Origin: Magicicada septendecula | Taxonomy: Eukaryota; Arthropoda; Insecta; Hemiptera; Cicadidae | Direction: 5' to 3' | DNA: 64,000 bases | NCBI GenBank assembly: GCA_034769895.1 | Contig: JAWRYS010001439.1 | Coordinates: 105,333 to 169,332 of the forward strand | In this document: piece after piece, positions 61,838 through 64,000 of the stretch | Layout: every line of letters begins with the position of its first letter | Numbering within the stretch: the stretch's first letter is position 1 | Made by a program: the position numbers and the translations under genes | The notes under the pieces: model-generated | What the model was told of the DNA's origin: nothing | Database searches by the model: none | What the model saw: only the letters and a program-made list of their open reading frames with translations

Positions 61838-64000
61838 TTATCTGCGCAACGCATCTTGTATCCTAATGGCCGTGTCGTACAAGGGATTTGACTTGAAGTT
61901 AAGTTGGTCGTTTAATATGAATCCGCCGTCTTGTGAGCTGTTCGTCTTTTTAATTTGTTTAAAGGCCTTGTAAATTTCGAATTCTTCTAATGTGTCCATA
62001 TATCTGCCTTTTTTGCAAAAGTGTAATGGTTTAAAGTTGGTGTCAAAATTGGTGTAGTTATGATTATTATTTACGAGGTACGTGCAAAGTTGGATTTGAG
62101 AATGTGGGTGTCGTTTTTTGGTAAATGTTCTTGGAAGCGTTTTTTGAACGCTCTGCCGGTTTGTCCAATATAGAAGCTGTTGCAATCGTCACATTGGATT
62201 TTATAGGCACCTGTCCTCTGTTTTATTGGTTTTGCAGCTTTAGGGTGAAGAATTTTCTTAATGTTGTTATCAGTCCGGAAAGTTAAAGTTATATTCAATT
62301 TTCTAAAAATGTTGGTTAATGTATGGGGTAAAGTTCGGCCGTAAATAGAAGTCACGTACGTGCTGTCTCGGTTACTACTCGGTTTTGTTTTCTTGTTATG
62401 TAACTTTTTCCGGTGTTTTTTGATCAAAGCATCGATCATAGAGCACGTATATCCATTGGCCTTAGCTATGTATTTAATGGTGTTGACTTCCTCCTGAAAG
62501 TCACTGATTTCTAACGGTATGGTGAGTAATCTATGTATGAAACTGTTATAGGCGGCCATTTTTTGCGGAAGAGGGTGATGGGAATCCGCGTGTATCGTGA
62601 CGTCGGTGGTGGTAGGTTTTCTATATATTTGGTATTGGAAACTATTGTCAAACCTTGTTATTGTTAAATCGAGGAAATTAAGTTTATTTTCTATTTCAAC
62701 CTCGAGGGTAAATTGTATGTTCTTGTTTATTTATTTAAAAAGTTTTTTAAATTATTGATCTGTCTTATGGTACCGTTAAAAATGATGAAGGTGTCATCTA
62801 CATAACGTGTATATGATACTATCTTGTTATGCCATTTGTTTGCGCTGCTGAACATATGTGTGTTTTCGTAGTGGTTCAGGTATAAGTCCGCCAATAATCC
62901 AGAGAGTGGGGATCCCATCGCTAAACCTTTCTTTTGTATATAGTATTTTCCATCAAATATAAAATAGTTTTGATTTAAAACAACTTCCAATAGAACGGTT
63001 ATCTCATTAATTTCATCAGGACTGCGTATGTTAGCTACAATAAGATTATACTTGAGAATATTTATTGTATCCTGGACGGGTATATTTGTATAAAGGTCTA
63101 CTATGTCGAAAGATGCGATTCTGTAATAAGGTTTAATTTGGATGTTTTTCAGTTTGTCGATAAATTCAGTGCAACTTTTTGTGCTATGGTCATTCTTTAA
63201 GCTTATACTGTTCTTTATTATTTGTACTAGTTTTTTACTGATTTTGTAACTCGGAGCAGTGGTGAAGTTCACAAGCGGCCTAATTGGTACACTGGGTTTA
63301 TGAATCTTTGGCAAACCAGTAAACTGGGGAGCCTCTGCATTAATAGGTTTCAATGAGTAACGTGTGGCGCTATCGAACAAGTGCGTACAACGATTAACTG
63401 TGTTATTCAGGGCTTTAACGAAATCGGCTGACGGGTCGGCATTTACCATTGTAATATTATTATTTCAATGAATTGATTAACCTTTTGCGAATATTGGTTT
63501 TTGTCCATTATAACGATAGTGTTTCCCTTGTCCGCCTTTGTAATGAGTGCATCATTGTTGGATAATTTGTCTTTTATTTGTTTTAAATTTTAATTTCGTT
63601 CATATATTTAAAGTTTAGTTTAGGGCTTTTTTGTTCGAAAATTTATTGAGTTTGTTTTTAATCAAAGCTCGAGCCTCATTTTGTAAGTTTATGTTAGGTA
63701 TTGACTTTATAGCCGTTTCAGCGCAAATTATTTCATGGTATATGTGGTTTTTATTGCTGTGGGGTATGTTGTAATTTAGACCATGTTAAGTACGTCCATT
63801 TCATTCTTATTAAAGTTTATCGATGTTAGATTAGATACGCGCACATAGAATTCGTGTTTACAGGTGACGTTATCTTCGTTTGTTTTTGTTTACTTTTGAG
63901 AGTTCTAAGTTTCTTATCATGTTTTGTATATACACGTTGCATTACATCGTTGATGTATTTATTGCAATCATGTAATATATTGTCTAATTGTAATGCATGG
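61838..64000 (-). pseudogene. PLE copy 23, N-terminus beyond window; cluster of one-base deletions
   Basis: It belongs to the copy 19-22 group (LNMGL region, HPKAAK, TDVTI) but is six bases shorter than copy 22 over the shared length, through six separate one-base losses, several in short homopolymers, plus substitutions such as N-to-Y (KPYYRIA). No other monomer of the group has any indel. The breaks leave fragments such as 62727-63449 (motif A to YVDD) and 62071-62559. The pattern suggests lower sequence accuracy here or true decay at an array edge. The first ~100 codons lie outside the window. Confidence 0.82.

Larger units (their letters stand above)
1..64000 (-). mobile_element. Tandem array of a Penelope-like element (22 full and 2 partial monomers)
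   Basis: The same 2.78-kb monomer follows itself head to tail through the whole window. ATG-to-ATG distances are 2778-2784 bp and no foreign sequence lies between monomers. The protein joins a PLE reverse transcriptase to a GIY-YIG endonuclease, the diagnostic architecture of canonical PLEs. There is no gag, protease, RNase H or integrase, so it is not an LTR element. Adjacent monomers share one spacer that serves as 3' end of one and 5' end of the next, as in tandem PLEs whose pseudo-LTRs are shared. Shared inactivating differences across many copies show that the array grew mainly by DNA-level duplication and recombination and not by separate insertions; no target-site duplications are seen inside it. 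Confidence 0.95.

Noticed and set aside
1-64000. Bacterial retron, group II intron or GIY-YIG homing element
   Set aside because: GLPKIHKP, FLD and YRKPT motifs with a C-terminal zinc-binding GIY-YIG are PLE marks; no group II intron domains, no ribosome-binding sites and no bacterial genes are present.
1-64000. LTR retrotransposon or retrovirus array
   Set aside because: No gag, protease, RNase H or integrase, no primer-binding site or polypurine tract; the repeated spacer is a PLE-type pseudo-LTR.
1-64000. CRISPR array or simple satellite because of regular repeats
   Set aside because: The repeat unit is a 2.78-kb coding monomer without short repeats and unique spacers.
1-64000. The array being wholly an assembly artefact
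   Set aside because: Copies differ by shared, linked marks in ordered groups, which a repeated-read artefact would not create. Exact copy number may still be wrong, especially in 50-62 kb where monomers are nearly identical.
1-64000. Telomeric repeats beside the PLE, as for Athena-type elements
   Set aside because: No short G-rich telomeric repeat such as TTAGG or TTAGGG runs is visible anywhere in the window.
63978-64000. Window starts and ends at almost the same phase of the monomer (22 bases of overlap), suggesting a circle
   Set aside because: 23 periods happen to total close to the window length; the window is cut at a fixed size, so this is most simply chance.

Overview
The window is one thing from end to end: a head-to-tail tandem array of a Penelope-like retroelement (PLE). 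There are 22 complete monomers and two partial ones, all on the minus strand, with a period of 2776-2784 bp. Each monomer is one long open reading frame (820 codons from its ATG when unbroken) plus an invariant 320-bp spacer. The protein has a basic, probably helical N-terminal region, a PLE-type reverse transcriptase (KADKG, GLPKIHKP, FDIVDLYTNIP, GLAMGSPLSG, YVDD, FLD and YRKPT motifs) and a C-terminal GIY-YIG endonuclease with a CX2C...HX5H zinc-binding pattern. No host gene, tRNA, rRNA, CRISPR array or other mobile element is present. Canonical endonuclease-bearing PLEs are known mainly from animals, so the host is most likely an animal with an AT-rich genome. The sequence alone does not allow a closer assignment.

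Layout from left to right (copies numbered 0-23; residue numbers count from the ATG of copy 8). Copy 0 is cut by the window edge. Copies 1, 3, 4 and 5 form class A: RT open, endonuclease thrown out of frame. Copies 2, 6 and 7, and later 18-22, carry six instead of seven A in a run near codon 222, which splits the frame into an N-terminal ORF and an RT-endonuclease ORF. Copy 8 (20098-22560) is the only unbroken 820-codon frame. Copies 9-17 mix two N-half types (X, Y) and two C-half types (P, Q) in all four combinations, which points to recombination. Copies 19-22 are nearly identical. Copy 23 runs off the right edge and carries a cluster of one-base deletions.

The most striking structure is in the spacer. 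In every monomer, on the coding strand, 78 nt before the ATG, there is a hammerhead-ribozyme-like motif (CUGAAGA, a GGGC/GCCC stem, GAAAC, then GUC as the predicted cleavage triplet). It is identical in 22 of 23 spacers by eye. The spacer has no AATAAA or ATTAAA on the sense strand. A transcript running through the array would therefore be expected to be cut into unit-length 2.78-kb RNAs, each with a short leader, one ORF and a 242-nt tail. Hammerheads in PLE terminal repeats are known. A long, recombining, ribozyme-punctuated array of a coding PLE is the unusual system here. Whether it is transcribed, self-cleaves or makes circular RNA is inference.
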